Positions 8,582 through 18,865 of a DNA stretch of 64,000 nt are shown here, piece by piece (within the stretch, counting starts at the first letter, position 1; every line of letters starts with the position of its first letter). Where the stretch lies: assembly GCF_001424425.1 (NCBI RefSeq), contig NZ_LMPT01000018.1:471959-535958 (forward strand), given 5' to 3'. The stretch is from Acidovorax sp. Leaf191 (lineage in GTDB: Bacteria; Pseudomonadota; Gammaproteobacteria; Burkholderiales; Burkholderiaceae_C). The notes beneath the pieces were generated by a model. It worked only from the letters and a program-made list of their open reading frames with translations. It was not told where the DNA came from and did not search any database. The position numbers and the translations under genes are program-made.

Positions 8582-9160
8582 TCAGCGCTGGCTCAGCAGC
8601 AGCACCGCCACGGCATCGCCCTGCAGCACGGCAATGCCGTGGTCGCGCGCAAACAGGCGTGCGTTGTCGCTCAACTGCCCGTGCGTGGCCACGTAGATGC
8701 CGCCCGACGACCCCCGGGCCTGAATCGCGGCGTGCAGCTCGCGCAGCGGCTCCACGCCGTGGGTGGCGGCCTTCCAGCGGCGGGCGCTGACCAGCGTCGT
8801 GCGCCCGTCCTGGGTCAGGCACAGGTCGGCCGCGCTGGTGGCGGGCAGGCGCTCGACCGCGTAGCCCGCGCGCGTCCAGGCGGCGGCCAGCGTGTCGGCA
8901 AAGCTGCGCCAGGGCATGCTGGCCACGGCGTCCAGCATCTCGGCCACCCGGGCGGGGTTGGGGGCGCGCAACTGCTTCCAGGCCGCGATGCAGCCCACCA
9001 CCAGGATGGGAAAGCCAGCCAGCGCACCGACCACGAAGTATTCCTTGGGCAGCAGCGCGCCCGTCGCCATCACGATGAGGCCGACCACCAGGAAGCTGAC
9101 CCACCAGGGTGAGCGCAGCAGCATGGCAAACAGGGACTTTTCGGCCATCTTGAATTTCAC
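8582..9160 (-). CDS. Membrane-anchored Mrr-type restriction-endonuclease-like domain protein
   Basis: The 192-residue product has two predicted membrane helices close together (SPWWVSFLVVGLIVMATGAL, about 17-36, and YFVVGALAGFPILVVGCIAA, about 40-59). A cytoplasmic domain of about 120 residues follows. It resembles the Mrr/HerA-type endonuclease-like fold: FADTLAAAWTRAGYAVERLP, then LCLTQDGRTTLVSARRWKAA and GGIYVATHGQLSDNARLFAR. In canonical Mrr proteins the catalytic D..QxK would fall in the second stretch. Here the lysine-containing strand reads VSARRWKAA, so catalytic competence is doubtful. It is divergent from mrp. The function is unknown and may be structural or regulatory rather than restriction. 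Confidence 0.6.
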   Translation of the reverse strand: MKFKMAEKSLFAMLLRSPWWVSFLVVGLIVMATGALLPKEYFVVGALAGFPILVVGCIAAWKQLRAPNPARVAEMLDAVASMPWRSFADTLAAAWTRAGYAVERLPATSAADLCLTQDGRTTLVSARRWKAATHGVEPLRELHAAIQARGSSGGIYVATHGQLSDNARLFARDHGIAVLQGDAVAVLLLSQR

Positions 9161-9285
9161 GGGGAAACCTTCTCTTCTTCTCGGTGGGTTCGGATGCGCC
9201 AGGGACGCGACAGGCGCGCATTGTCCTTCAGCCGAAGGGGCACCGTCCTTCGGAATAGACTAGCGGACCCACAGGAGTTAATTGA

Positions 9286-10377
9286 ATGGCAGTCACCGAA
9301 CAGGGCCTCTTGGCCGCTCTTTCTAGCGTTCTGGACCCCCACACGGGCAAGGATTTCGTCAGCTCCCGCGCCGTGCGCAACGTGCAGATCACCGGTGGCG
9401 ACATCGCGTTCGACGTGGAACTGGGCTACCCCGCCAAGAGCCTGGTGCCCGAGCTGCGCCGCAGCCTGGTGGCCGCCGCCAAGGGCGTGGCGGGCGTGGA
9501 CAACGTCTCGGTCAACATCACCACCAAGGTCATCGCCCATGCCGTGCAGCGCGGCGTGCAACTGCTGCCCCAGGTCAAGAACATCATCGCGGTGGCGTCG
9601 GGCAAGGGCGGCGTGGGCAAGAGCACCACCGCCGCCAACCTGGCCCTGGCCCTGGCCGCCGAGGGCGCCAGCGTGGGCGTGCTGGACGCCGACATCTACG
9701 GCCCCAGCCAGCCCATGATGCTGGGCATCAACCGCCGCCCCGAAAGCGACGATGGCAAGACCATGGAGCCGCTGGAGAACTACGGCGTGCAGGTCATGTC
9801 CATCGGCTTCCTGGTGGACCAGGACGAAGCCATGATCTGGCGCGGCCCCATGGCCACGCAGGCGCTGGAGCAGCTCTTGCGCCAGACCAACTGGAAGGAC
9901 CTCGATTACCTCATCATCGACATGCCGCCGGGCACCGGCGACATCCAGCTCACGCTGTCCCAGCGCGTACCCATGACCGGCGCGGTGATCGTCACCACCC
10001 CGCAGGACATCGCCCTGCTGGACGCCAAGAAGGGCATCAAGATGTTCGAGAAGGTGGGCGTGCCCATCCTGGGCATCGTCGAGAACATGGCCGCCCACGT
10101 GTGCAGCAACTGCGGCCATGTGGAGCACATTTTCGGCGCCGACGGCGGCAAGAAGATGGCGGCCGACTACCACATGGACTACCTGGGTGCGCTGCCCCTG
10201 GACATGAGCATCCGCCTGCAGGCCGACAGCGGCAAGCCCACGGTGGTGGCCGACCCCGATGGCGAGATCGCCCAGATCTACAAGAAGGTGGCGCGCGACG
10301 TGGCGGTGAAGATCGCGCAGCAGGCCAAGGACTTCTCGAACAAGTTTCCGACGATTTCGATCAGCAAGAACACCTGA
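9286..10377 (+). CDS. mrp: Iron-sulfur cluster carrier protein (Mrp/ApbC family)
   Basis: A P-loop ATPase scaffold that loads Fe-S clusters onto apo-enzymes in the cytoplasm. The 363-residue protein has an N-terminal DUF59/MIP18-like domain (about 1-85). The deviant Walker A IAVASGKGGVGKSTTAANLA follows at about 102-121, then a Switch I-like VLDADIYGPSQPMMLG, the MRP signature DYLIIDMPPGTGDIQLTLSQ (about 205-224), and the C-terminal cluster-binding CSNCG (about 272-276). Length is typical. Its product would suit the many Fe-S proteins encoded downstream, but nothing here shows an operon with them. Start at the ATG after GGAGTTAATTGA. Confidence 0.96.
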   Translation: MAVTEQGLLAALSSVLDPHTGKDFVSSRAVRNVQITGGDIAFDVELGYPAKSLVPELRRSLVAAAKGVAGVDNVSVNITTKVIAHAVQRGVQLLPQVKNIIAVASGKGGVGKSTTAANLALALAAEGASVGVLDADIYGPSQPMMLGINRRPESDDGKTMEPLENYGVQVMSIGFLVDQDEAMIWRGPMATQALEQLLRQTNWKDLDYLIIDMPPGTGDIQLTLSQRVPMTGAVIVTTPQDIALLDAKKGIKMFEKVGVPILGIVENMAAHVCSNCGHVEHIFGADGGKKMAADYHMDYLGALPLDMSIRLQADSGKPTVVADPDGEIAQIYKKVARDVAVKIAQQAKDFSNKFPTISISKNT

Positions 10378-10385
10378 GGTCGGGT

Positions 10386-10444
10386 TTGCTATTGAATGGA
10401 TAGCTGTTGGCGCTTGATGGACAAGCGGTAGCGCACCAAAAGGC
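10386..10444 (+). repeat. Interspersed hairpin repeat R1, copy 2
   Basis: Core TTGCTATTGAATGGATAGCT followed by GCGCTTGATGGACAAGCGG, which folds as a hairpin through CGCTTG/CAAGCG. It lies between mrp and the YhcG-type gene. Copy 3 follows directly after that gene's stop, so the gene is bracketed by direct R1 repeats. Confidence 0.85.
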
Positions 10445-10463
10445 TGCGCAGAGGACTAACCCC

Positions 10464-11522
10464 ATGAGCGAAAAGCCCGTCGGCCTGATCGACCCGCCCG
10501 CAGGCTACGCCGATTGGCTGGCCGAGTTGAAGGGGCGCATCCACGGCTCCCAGCAGCGCGCCACGCTCGCTGTGAACCGTGAGTTGGTCCTGCTGTACGG
10601 GCAGATCGGCCGGGACATCCTGCAGCGCCAGGCGGCGCAGGGTTGGGGCTCGAAGGTGATCGATCGGCTGGCGCAGGACTTGCGCGCAGCCTTTCCTGAG
10701 ATGAAGGGCTTTTCTCGGGCTAACCTCATGTACATGCGCGCGTTTGCGCAGGCGTGGCCTGATGCGGCAATTGTCCAACAGGCTGTTGGACAATTGCCTT
10801 GGGGCCACAACCTGGTGCTTCTGTCGCAGTTGAAAGATCCCGCGCAACGGCTGGCCTATGCACAAAGTGCCATTGCGCATGGATGGTCGCGCAATATCCT
10901 GAACATCCATATCGAAACACGTCGCCTGGAACGCAGCGGCCAGGCGGTGACGAATTTCGAGGGCTGCTTGCCCAACCCGCAGTCGGACTTGGCCCGAGAA
11001 TCTCTGAAAGACCCCTACCGTTTTGACTTCCTGGGCTTGTCCGACGAGGCTCAAGAGCGCGAAATCGAAGGTGCCCTGGTCAAGCATGTGACTGAATTCC
11101 TGCTGGAACTCGGCGCAGGGTTTGCCTTCGTGGGCAGGCAGGTGCTGCTGGATGTGGGTGGCGACGAGTTTTTCATCGACCTGTTGTTCTATCACCTCAA
11201 ACTGCGCTGCTATGTGGTGATCGAATTGAAGGCGGGCAAATTCAAACCCGAGCATCTCGGCCAATTGGGCTTCTACCTCACGGCAGTGGACCGCCAGGTC
11301 AAGGGCGAGTACGACAACCCCACGATTGGACTGCTGCTGTGCAAAACCAAGAACAAGGTGGTGGCTGAGTACGCTCTCGGAGACAAGTCGCAACCGATGG
11401 GCATTGCCGAGTACAAGTTGCTGGAGTCCCTGCCCGCAGAATTGCAGACCAGCCTTCCCAGCATCGAGCAGATCGAGCGTGAACTGGCGGACAGCCCGAT
11501 GCCCGATGCCGGAGATACTTGA
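10464..11522 (+). CDS. YhcG-type PDDEXK nuclease domain protein (DUF1016)
   Basis: The 352-residue product has an N-terminal DUF1016-type helical domain (YADWLAELKGRIHGSQQRA and AVNRELVLLYGQIGRDILQR, about 12-55). A PD-(D/E)XK nuclease-like domain follows, with key residues in FFIDLLFYHLKLRCYVVIEL, then KAGKF (Asp, Glu and Lys of the D...ExK motif, about residues 236-259). Family members occur singly or near restriction and mobile modules, and their DNA targets are unclear. The ATG at 10464 gives the family start (MSEKPVGLI); an in-frame upstream start would read into repeat R1. The gene sits alone between two R1 copies, and its codon use looks slightly less GC-rich than its neighbours, suggesting acquisition (inference). 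Confidence 0.85.
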   Translation: MSEKPVGLIDPPAGYADWLAELKGRIHGSQQRATLAVNRELVLLYGQIGRDILQRQAAQGWGSKVIDRLAQDLRAAFPEMKGFSRANLMYMRAFAQAWPDAAIVQQAVGQLPWGHNLVLLSQLKDPAQRLAYAQSAIAHGWSRNILNIHIETRRLERSGQAVTNFEGCLPNPQSDLARESLKDPYRFDFLGLSDEAQEREIEGALVKHVTEFLLELGAGFAFVGRQVLLDVGGDEFFIDLLFYHLKLRCYVVIELKAGKFKPEHLGQLGFYLTAVDRQVKGEYDNPTIGLLLCKTKNKVVAEYALGDKSQPMGIAEYKLLESLPAELQTSLPSIEQIERELADSPMPDAGDT

Positions 11523-11581
11523 TTGCTCCTGAAATGTGAGCTTCTAGCGCTTTCTACATAAGCGCTACAGCCAAAAAAATG
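11523..11581 (+). repeat. Interspersed hairpin repeat R1, copy 3
   Basis: Core TTGCTCCTGAAATGTGAGCT, then stem arms AGCGCTT and AAGCGCT (7 bp, perfect), ending in an A-run. It begins one base after the YhcG-gene stop codon. The first stem pair outside CGCTT/AAGCG is G-C here and C-G in copy 4, a compensatory difference. Confidence 0.75.
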
Positions 11582-11598
11582 CCTGCAAACCACCGCCC

Positions 11599-12549
11599 AT
11601 GAACCTGCTCGCCTCCCTGCGCTACCTGGTTGCCCTGCACGAGCACCGGCACTTCGGCCGGGCGGCGCAGGCCTGCCACATCACGCAACCGGCGCTGTCG
11701 AACGCGCTGCGCTCGCTGGAGGAGGAGTTCGGGGTCGTCATCGTGCAGCGCGCGCGCACCTATGTGGGCCTGACCCACGAGGGCGAGGCCGTGCTGGCCA
11801 CGGCGCAGCGCATGCTGCGCGACAACGAGGTGCTGCGCCAGGAACTGCGCAGCACGGAGGCCGAGCCGCAGGGCCGCCTGCGCATGGCGTCCACGCCCAC
11901 GGCGGTGCCCATCCTCTCGCGCTTTGCGGCCATGCTGCAGGCGCGGCACCCGGGCATACTGCCCGTGGTGTTGTCGATGAGTTCGCAGGAGCTCGAACAG
12001 CGGCTCGAAGACCTGTCGCTGGACCTGGCCGTGGGCTACAGCGAGCGCATGCAGGCCAAGCGCGTGAACCTGCGCTCGTGGCCGCAGTGCAACGAACACT
12101 ACTACCTGCTGCGCCGTGCCCGCACGCCCGGCCCGGACCGCCTGTGCATCGGCGCGCCCATGCGCTGGAAGGACGCGGCGCGGCTGCCGCTGTGCCTGCT
12201 CACCCCCGACATGCACAACCGCTTCATCATCGACGAGGCGTTCCGCGAGGCGGGCGAACCCGTGCCGCCCGCCATCGAGACCAACTCGGTGCTGACGCTG
12301 GTGCTGTCCGTGCTGTCGGGCGAGGTCTGCAGCGTGCTGCCGGGCGCCATGGTGGCCGCCGCGCGCAGCGAACGCGGCCTGGAGGCCCTGCCCCTGGTCG
12401 CGCCCGATGTGCGCACGCCCATCGACTTCATGACCCAGCGCGGGCCCCGCGTTTCCCGGGCCCTCGAAGCCGCGCTCGAGCTGCTGGACCAGCCTGCCTG
12501 GCGGGACCATGTGGCGCTGCACTGCGGAGAGCTGAGGGACTCCCCCTGA
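11599..12549 (+). CDS. LysR-family transcriptional regulator
   Basis: A 316-residue DNA-binding regulator. The N-terminal winged HTH is clear: ASLRYLVALHEHRHFGRAAQ, then ACHITQPALSNALRSLEEEF (about residues 4-44). A linker helix and the periplasmic-binding-like effector domain follow (LRMASTPTAVPILSRFAAML, about 94-113; LDLAVGYSE, about 137). The sequence resembles the OxyR/CynR-like subgroup in its HTH. It precedes the OFA transporter and formate cluster on the same strand, with a palindrome of LysR-box type in the intervening gap. A role in controlling that cluster is likely but inferred. The last codons and stop (TGA at 12547-12549) lie inside repeat R2-B. Confidence 0.9.
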   Translation: MNLLASLRYLVALHEHRHFGRAAQACHITQPALSNALRSLEEEFGVVIVQRARTYVGLTHEGEAVLATAQRMLRDNEVLRQELRSTEAEPQGRLRMASTPTAVPILSRFAAMLQARHPGILPVVLSMSSQELEQRLEDLSLDLAVGYSERMQAKRVNLRSWPQCNEHYYLLRRARTPGPDRLCIGAPMRWKDAARLPLCLLTPDMHNRFIIDEAFREAGEPVPPAIETNSVLTLVLSVLSGEVCSVLPGAMVAAARSERGLEALPLVAPDVRTPIDFMTQRGPRVSRALEAALELLDQPAWRDHVALHCGELRDSP

Positions 12550-12623
12550 GTCGCCTTCGGCGCCTTCCCCCAAGGGGGACGCACCCCGTGGCCTGGCAAA
12601 GCCAGTTCCACGGGTGCACTGGC
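12542..12623 (+). repeat. Interspersed multi-hairpin repeat R2, copy B (contains LysR-gene stop codon)
   Basis: Opens CCCCCTGAGTCGCCTTCGGC. The TGA in this opening is the actual stop codon of the LysR gene. The CCCCCAAGGGGG hairpin follows, then a long palindrome (arms CACCCCGTGGCCTGGC and GCCAGTTCCACGGGTG around AAA). Same order as copies A, C, D and E. Confidence 0.85.
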
Positions 12624-12707
12624 TTGGCAGCGCGCCAGTTTCGTCGGCTTTAGCGTGACTGACTTTGGCTGATTGCAAGCCATCTGCAATCAATTTCCAT
12701 TCGCGTC

Positions 12708-12722
12708 ATTCAATTGTTGAAT
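12708..12722. promoter_or_regulatory. Candidate LysR-type operator (perfect palindrome)
   Basis: ATTCAATTGTTGAAT is a perfect 6+3+6 inverted repeat and fits the T-N11-A LysR box. It lies in the 306-bp gap between the LysR gene and the OFA transporter, about 135 bp before the transporter ATG. A looser half-site, ATTCAATTTGA, occurs about 15 bp downstream. Binding is inference. The rest of this gap holds R2-B and no gene that I can support. Confidence 0.4.
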
Positions 12723-12855
12723 CGCAGCATGTGCCTATTCAATTTGACGCCATGGCGCTCCTGTCCGGACACTCCGCCCCGCGCAATTGACTTGCGTCAA
12801 GAAAAACTGGTGCACGCCCTGCAGCGCCTGCACGACATCACAGGAGAGAGAACCT

Positions 12856-14532
12856 ATGAACGCATCCACAGCGGGCTCGGCCGCCTTGCCCGGGGCCCAC
12901 GCGTCTCCCGGCTTCCTGGACAAGGAGCGCATCATCGCCGCGCCCGGCTTCAACCGGTGGCTGGTGCCGCCGGCAGCGCTTGCGATCCACCTGTGCATCG
13001 GCATGGCCTATGGCTTCTCGGTATTCTGGCTGCCGCTGTCCAAGGCCCTCTCCACGGCCGGCACGGGCGCGGCCTGCGCCAAGGACATGAGCTTCTTCGC
13101 CGAGCTGTTCGCATCGGGCTGCGACTGGCGCGTGGCCACGCTGGGGTGGATGTACACCCTGTTCTTCGTCTTCCTGGGCTGCTCTGCCGCCATCTGGGGC
13201 GGATGGCTGGAACGTGCCGGCCCGCGCAAGGCCGGCGTGGTCTCGGCCGTGTGCTGGTGCGGCGGCATGCTGCTGTCGGCGCTGGGCATTCACCTGCACC
13301 AGTTCTGGCTCATGATCCTGGGCTCGGGCGTGATCGGGGGTATCGGGCTGGGGCTTGGCTACATCTCCCCCGTGTCCACCCTGATCAAGTGGTTCCCTGA
13401 CCGGCGCGGCATGGCCACCGGCATGGCCATCATGGGCTTTGGCGGCGGCGCGATGATCGGCTCGCCCCTGGCCGTGGACCTGATGAAGCACTTCTCGAGC
13501 CCCACCGACGTGGGCGTGATGCAGACCTTCGTGGTCATGGCGCTGGTGTACTTCGTGTTCATGATGGCCGGTGCCCTGGGCTACCGCGTGCCGCCCACGG
13601 GCTGGAAGCCCGCCGGCTGGACCCCGCCACCCCCCTCGGCCAACGCCATGATCACCCAGCGCCACGTGCACGTGAAGCGCGTCTGGGGCATCCCGCAGTT
13701 CTGGCTCATCTGGGTCGTGCTGTGCATGAACGTGAGCGCCGGCATCGGCGTGATCGGCATGGCCTCGCCCATGCTGCAGGAAGTCTTCGGCGGCGGCCTG
13801 ATCGGTGTGCAGCAGAAGTTCGGCGAACTCGACAAGGCCCAGCTGGCCGCCATCGCGGCCGTGGCCGGCGGCTTCACCGCCTTGCTGTCGCTGTTCAACA
13901 TCGGCGGCCGCTTCTTCTGGGCCAGCCTGTCCGACAAGTTCGGCCGCAAGATGACCTACGTGATCTTCTTCGTGCTCGGCGGCCTGATGTACGCGAGCAT
14001 CCCCAGCTCTGCGGGCGCGGGCAGCAAGCTCCTGTTCGTGGGCGCCTTCTGCGTGATCCTGTCGATGTACGGCGGCGGCTTCGCCACGGTGCCGGCGTAC
14101 CTGGCCGACCTGTTCGGCACGCAGTTCGTGGGCGCCATCCACGGTCGCCTGCTCACCGCCTGGGCCACGGCCGGCATCCTCGGCCCCGTGGTGGTCAACT
14201 ACATGCGCGAATACCAACTGGGCCTGGGCCTGCCGCGCGAACAGGTGTACAACCAGACCATGTACATCCTCGTGGGCATGCTGGTGATCGGCCTCATCGC
14301 CAACCTGATGGTGCGTCCGCTGGCCGACAAGTGGTTCATGAGCGACGAGGAACTGGCGCACGAGAAGAAGCTGGCCCACGAAAAGAGCGTGGCGGCCGAA
14401 GTGGGCGGCGGCCCCGGCAGCGGCGGCACGACCAGTCCTGCGCTGGTGGCCTTCGCGTGGCTGGCAGTGGGTGTGCCGCTCGTCTGGGGCATCTACAAGA
14501 CGCTGGTGAGCGCTGCCAAGTTCTTCCAGTGA
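12856..14532 (+). CDS. MFS transporter of the oxalate/formate antiporter (OFA) type
   Basis: The 558-residue inner-membrane protein has about 12 transmembrane helices. Early family signatures are GFNRWLVPPAALAIHLCIGM and AYGFSVFWLPLSKAL (about residues 33-68), then GSGVIGGIGLGLGYISPVST and LIKWFPDRRGMATGMAIMGF (about 155-195), which match OFA transporters. The C-terminus is charged and cytoplasmic, with a final hydrophobic helix (ALVAFAWLAVGVPLVWGIYK). An inserted loop near residue 70-90 is unusual (GTGAACAKDMSFFAELFASG). The ATG at 12856 has GAGAGAG as ribosome binding site. It is placed directly before the FdhF/YdeP-type gene, so movement of formate, oxalate or another small acid is plausible; the substrate is not proven. 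Confidence 0.88.
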   Translation: MNASTAGSAALPGAHASPGFLDKERIIAAPGFNRWLVPPAALAIHLCIGMAYGFSVFWLPLSKALSTAGTGAACAKDMSFFAELFASGCDWRVATLGWMYTLFFVFLGCSAAIWGGWLERAGPRKAGVVSAVCWCGGMLLSALGIHLHQFWLMILGSGVIGGIGLGLGYISPVSTLIKWFPDRRGMATGMAIMGFGGGAMIGSPLAVDLMKHFSSPTDVGVMQTFVVMALVYFVFMMAGALGYRVPPTGWKPAGWTPPPPSANAMITQRHVHVKRVWGIPQFWLIWVVLCMNVSAGIGVIGMASPMLQEVFGGGLIGVQQKFGELDKAQLAAIAAVAGGFTALLSLFNIGGRFFWASLSDKFGRKMTYVIFFVLGGLMYASIPSSAGAGSKLLFVGAFCVILSMYGGGFATVPAYLADLFGTQFVGAIHGRLLTAWATAGILGPVVVNYMREYQLGLGLPREQVYNQTMYILVGMLVIGLIANLMVRPLADKWFMSDEELAHEKKLAHEKSVAAEVGGGPGSGGTTSPALVAFAWLAVGVPLVWGIYKTLVSAAKFFQ

Positions 14533-14671
14533 CGAAGGCGCAGGCCGCCGCCATGGCGCCTTCGCTGATGCACGGGGCCGCAGCCGCCCTGTGCGCGCCC
14601 CTTGCGGGGCAGGGGCCGGGAACGCCGCGGGCGTGGCACAGTCCAAGCCGTGGCGCACCGTCCAGGAGACC

Positions 14672-17011
<2,340 letters not shown>

Positions 17012-17027
17012 GCGCGCCGGCCCTGCC

Positions 17028-17324
17028 ATGACGGCCGCACACGATACCCTGGCAGCCTCCATCCTGCGGGCGCTGCAGGAGGATTCGCACGGCGGTGCCG
17101 ACGCACCCTCGGGCATGTCGCTGCCCCGCCTGGGCAAGCGCCTGGGCCAGGGCGCGAGCGTGCTGCTGCGCGAGCTGAGCCTCATGAGCGATGCGCCCGT
17201 GGGCGGGCAGCGCGGCCCCGGGTGGGTGCGCGTGGACCGGGTCGGCGAGCGCTGGGTGGCCTTCCTGACCGACGAGGGCCGGGCCGTGGCCCGTGAGCTG
17301 GCGGCGGCTGGAGATGCGCCATGA
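17028..17324 (+). CDS. Small winged-helix-like protein in the formate cluster
   Basis: The 98-residue product is not one I can name. Its pattern of an N-terminal helix (TLAASILRALQED), a helix-turn-helix-like stretch (SLPRLGKRLGQGASVLLREL, about 31-50), two strands (GWVRVDRVGERWVAFLTDEG) and a final helix resembles a winged-helix DNA-binding domain. It starts 16 nt after the FdhF/YdeP-type stop and overlaps the fdhD start by 4 nt (ATGA), so it is co-translated with fdhD. It could be a local regulator or an assembly adaptor. There is no signal peptide. Confidence 0.6.
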   Translation: MTAAHDTLAASILRALQEDSHGGADAPSGMSLPRLGKRLGQGASVLLRELSLMSDAPVGGQRGPGWVRVDRVGERWVAFLTDEGRAVARELAAAGDAP

Positions 17325-18265
17325 ACGGACAGGCGATGCAGGGGCTTGCGGTGCACGGCGAGAACAACGAAGAGGACGCCGACGAGGAGGCCCTGGCCCG
17401 GGGCCTGCATGCCCTGGCCTCGCGCCCGGTGCGGGTGTATGGCGAGGCGGGTGCGCCCGGCGAAGGCACGCTGCGTCTGGACACGCTGGCCGAGGAGATT
17501 CCGGTGGCGCTGGTGTTCAACGGCGTATCGCACGCGGTCATGATGGCCACGCCCGAGCAGCTCGACGACTTCGCACTGGGCTTTGCGCTCAGCGAAGGCA
17601 TCCTCGACCACGCGCACGACGGCCGCAGCACCGCGCTGCGCCTGGCCGACCAGAGCGCCGCGCACCTGCCGGCGGGCGTGCCAGGGGTCGAGGTGCACAT
17701 GGAGATATCTGCGCGCAGTTTCGAGCGCCTCAAGCAGCGGCGCCGCAGCATGGCAGGGCGCACGGGCTGCGGCGTCTGCGGCGTGGAAAGCTTTGCCGCC
17801 CTGGACCTGGAGCCCGCGCGGCTGCCCGCCCGCGACTGGGTGGAGCGCGTGGATCTGCACACGGTACTCACGGCCTTTGCCGGGTTGAAGGCGCAGCAGC
17901 CGCACAACGCGCATTCAGGCTCGCTGCATGCTGCCGGCTGGGCCACGCTGGACGGGCAGCTGGCCCGTGTCTGCGAAGACGTGGGCCGGCACAATGCGCT
18001 GGACAAGCTCATCGGCTGGATGGCGCGCAGCGGGCGGCTTGCGGAGCCGGGCTTCGTGGTGCTCAGCAGCCGGGGCAGCCACGAACTGGTGCGCAAGTGC
18101 GCGCGCGTGGGACTGGCGGCGCTGGCCACCATCTCGGCCCCCACCGCGACCGGCGTGCAGGTGGCCGAGCTGGCCGGGCTGCGCCTGTGGGGGCTGTGCC
18201 GCGCGCCGCGCGCGGTGCTGTATGCACCGGGAGCGCAGGCCGCGCACGCCTCCCCCGGGGGCTGA
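17321..18265 (+). CDS. fdhD: Formate dehydrogenase accessory sulfurtransferase FdhD (canonical copy)
   Basis: FdhD transfers sulfur from the cysteine desulfurase to the molybdenum cofactor of formate dehydrogenase. The 314-residue product has the active-site loop RTGCGVCGVESF (CxxC, about residues 147-158). The later family signatures are HNAHSGSLHAAGWATLDGQL, CEDVGRHNALDKLIGW (about 218-233), SSRGSHELVRKCARVGLAAL and SAPTATGVQVAELAGL. It is cytoplasmic. Its ATG overlaps the preceding gene's stop by 4 nt. The region also encodes a second, divergent FdhD at 28236 that lacks the CxxC. Confidence 0.95.
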   Translation: MNGQAMQGLAVHGENNEEDADEEALARGLHALASRPVRVYGEAGAPGEGTLRLDTLAEEIPVALVFNGVSHAVMMATPEQLDDFALGFALSEGILDHAHDGRSTALRLADQSAAHLPAGVPGVEVHMEISARSFERLKQRRRSMAGRTGCGVCGVESFAALDLEPARLPARDWVERVDLHTVLTAFAGLKAQQPHNAHSGSLHAAGWATLDGQLARVCEDVGRHNALDKLIGWMARSGRLAEPGFVVLSSRGSHELVRKCARVGLAALATISAPTATGVQVAELAGLRLWGLCRAPRAVLYAPGAQAAHASPGG

Positions 18266-18316
18266 AACGCAGGGGCATTGCTCGCCGTGTCTGCGGGCTG
18301 GCAGTACAGTCGGGCC

Positions 18317-18865
18317 ATGTCTTTGCGCCTCACCCTCGAAGTCGCCGTCATCATGCGCCGTGAGCGCCTGGACAACCGCTGGCAGCCCTGGCGCTGGACG
18401 CTGGACGACGTGGTGCCCGGCGAAGCGGCCTTTGGCGATGTGCCGCGCCTGCTGCGCGAGGATGCCGGCGAAACCCGCTGGCTGTTCCCGGGCTTTGCCG
18501 TCGAACTTTTCAAGGACGACGGCGAGGGCTACCACCTGAACCTTACCAGCCCGGCACCGTGCTGGTTCGTGCTGTGGCGCATGGACGAAAGCGGCGCCGA
18601 GGAAGGCCGGCTGGCACGCCCGGTGGCGGTGAGCCTGAGCTACCACGACGCCGGCCGCTGGCTCGATGCGCAGGAGGCGGTCGAGCAGGTGCCCGCACCG
18701 CCCGCCGTGCTGCAGGCGCTGCAGGCCTTCGTGGACGAGCACTACGTGCCCGAGCCCAAGCGCCGACGCAGGCCCGACAGCTTCCAGCCGCTGACCGACC
18801 GCTTCGGCAACCCTGCCTCCGTGTCCACCGACAAGCGCCGGGGCGGTGGGGGTCACGGTGGCTGA
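18317..18865 (+). CDS. DUF3305 domain protein
   Basis: The 182-residue product matches the DUF3305 family, which is found in formate dehydrogenase clusters and has no proven function. It begins MSLRLTLEVAVIMRRERLDN and shows RWQPWRWTLDDVVPGEA (about 21-37), then GYHLNLTSPAPCWFVLWRMD (about 77-96). A basic, glycine-rich tail ends in DKRRGGGGHGG. No signal peptide or membrane segment is present. It overlaps the next gene (DUF3306) by 8 nt. The start is the ATG at 18317; upstream in-frame sequence is not family-like. Confidence 0.85.
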   Translation: MSLRLTLEVAVIMRRERLDNRWQPWRWTLDDVVPGEAAFGDVPRLLREDAGETRWLFPGFAVELFKDDGEGYHLNLTSPAPCWFVLWRMDESGAEEGRLARPVAVSLSYHDAGRWLDAQEAVEQVPAPPAVLQALQAFVDEHYVPEPKRRRRPDSFQPLTDRFGNPASVSTDKRRGGGGHGG

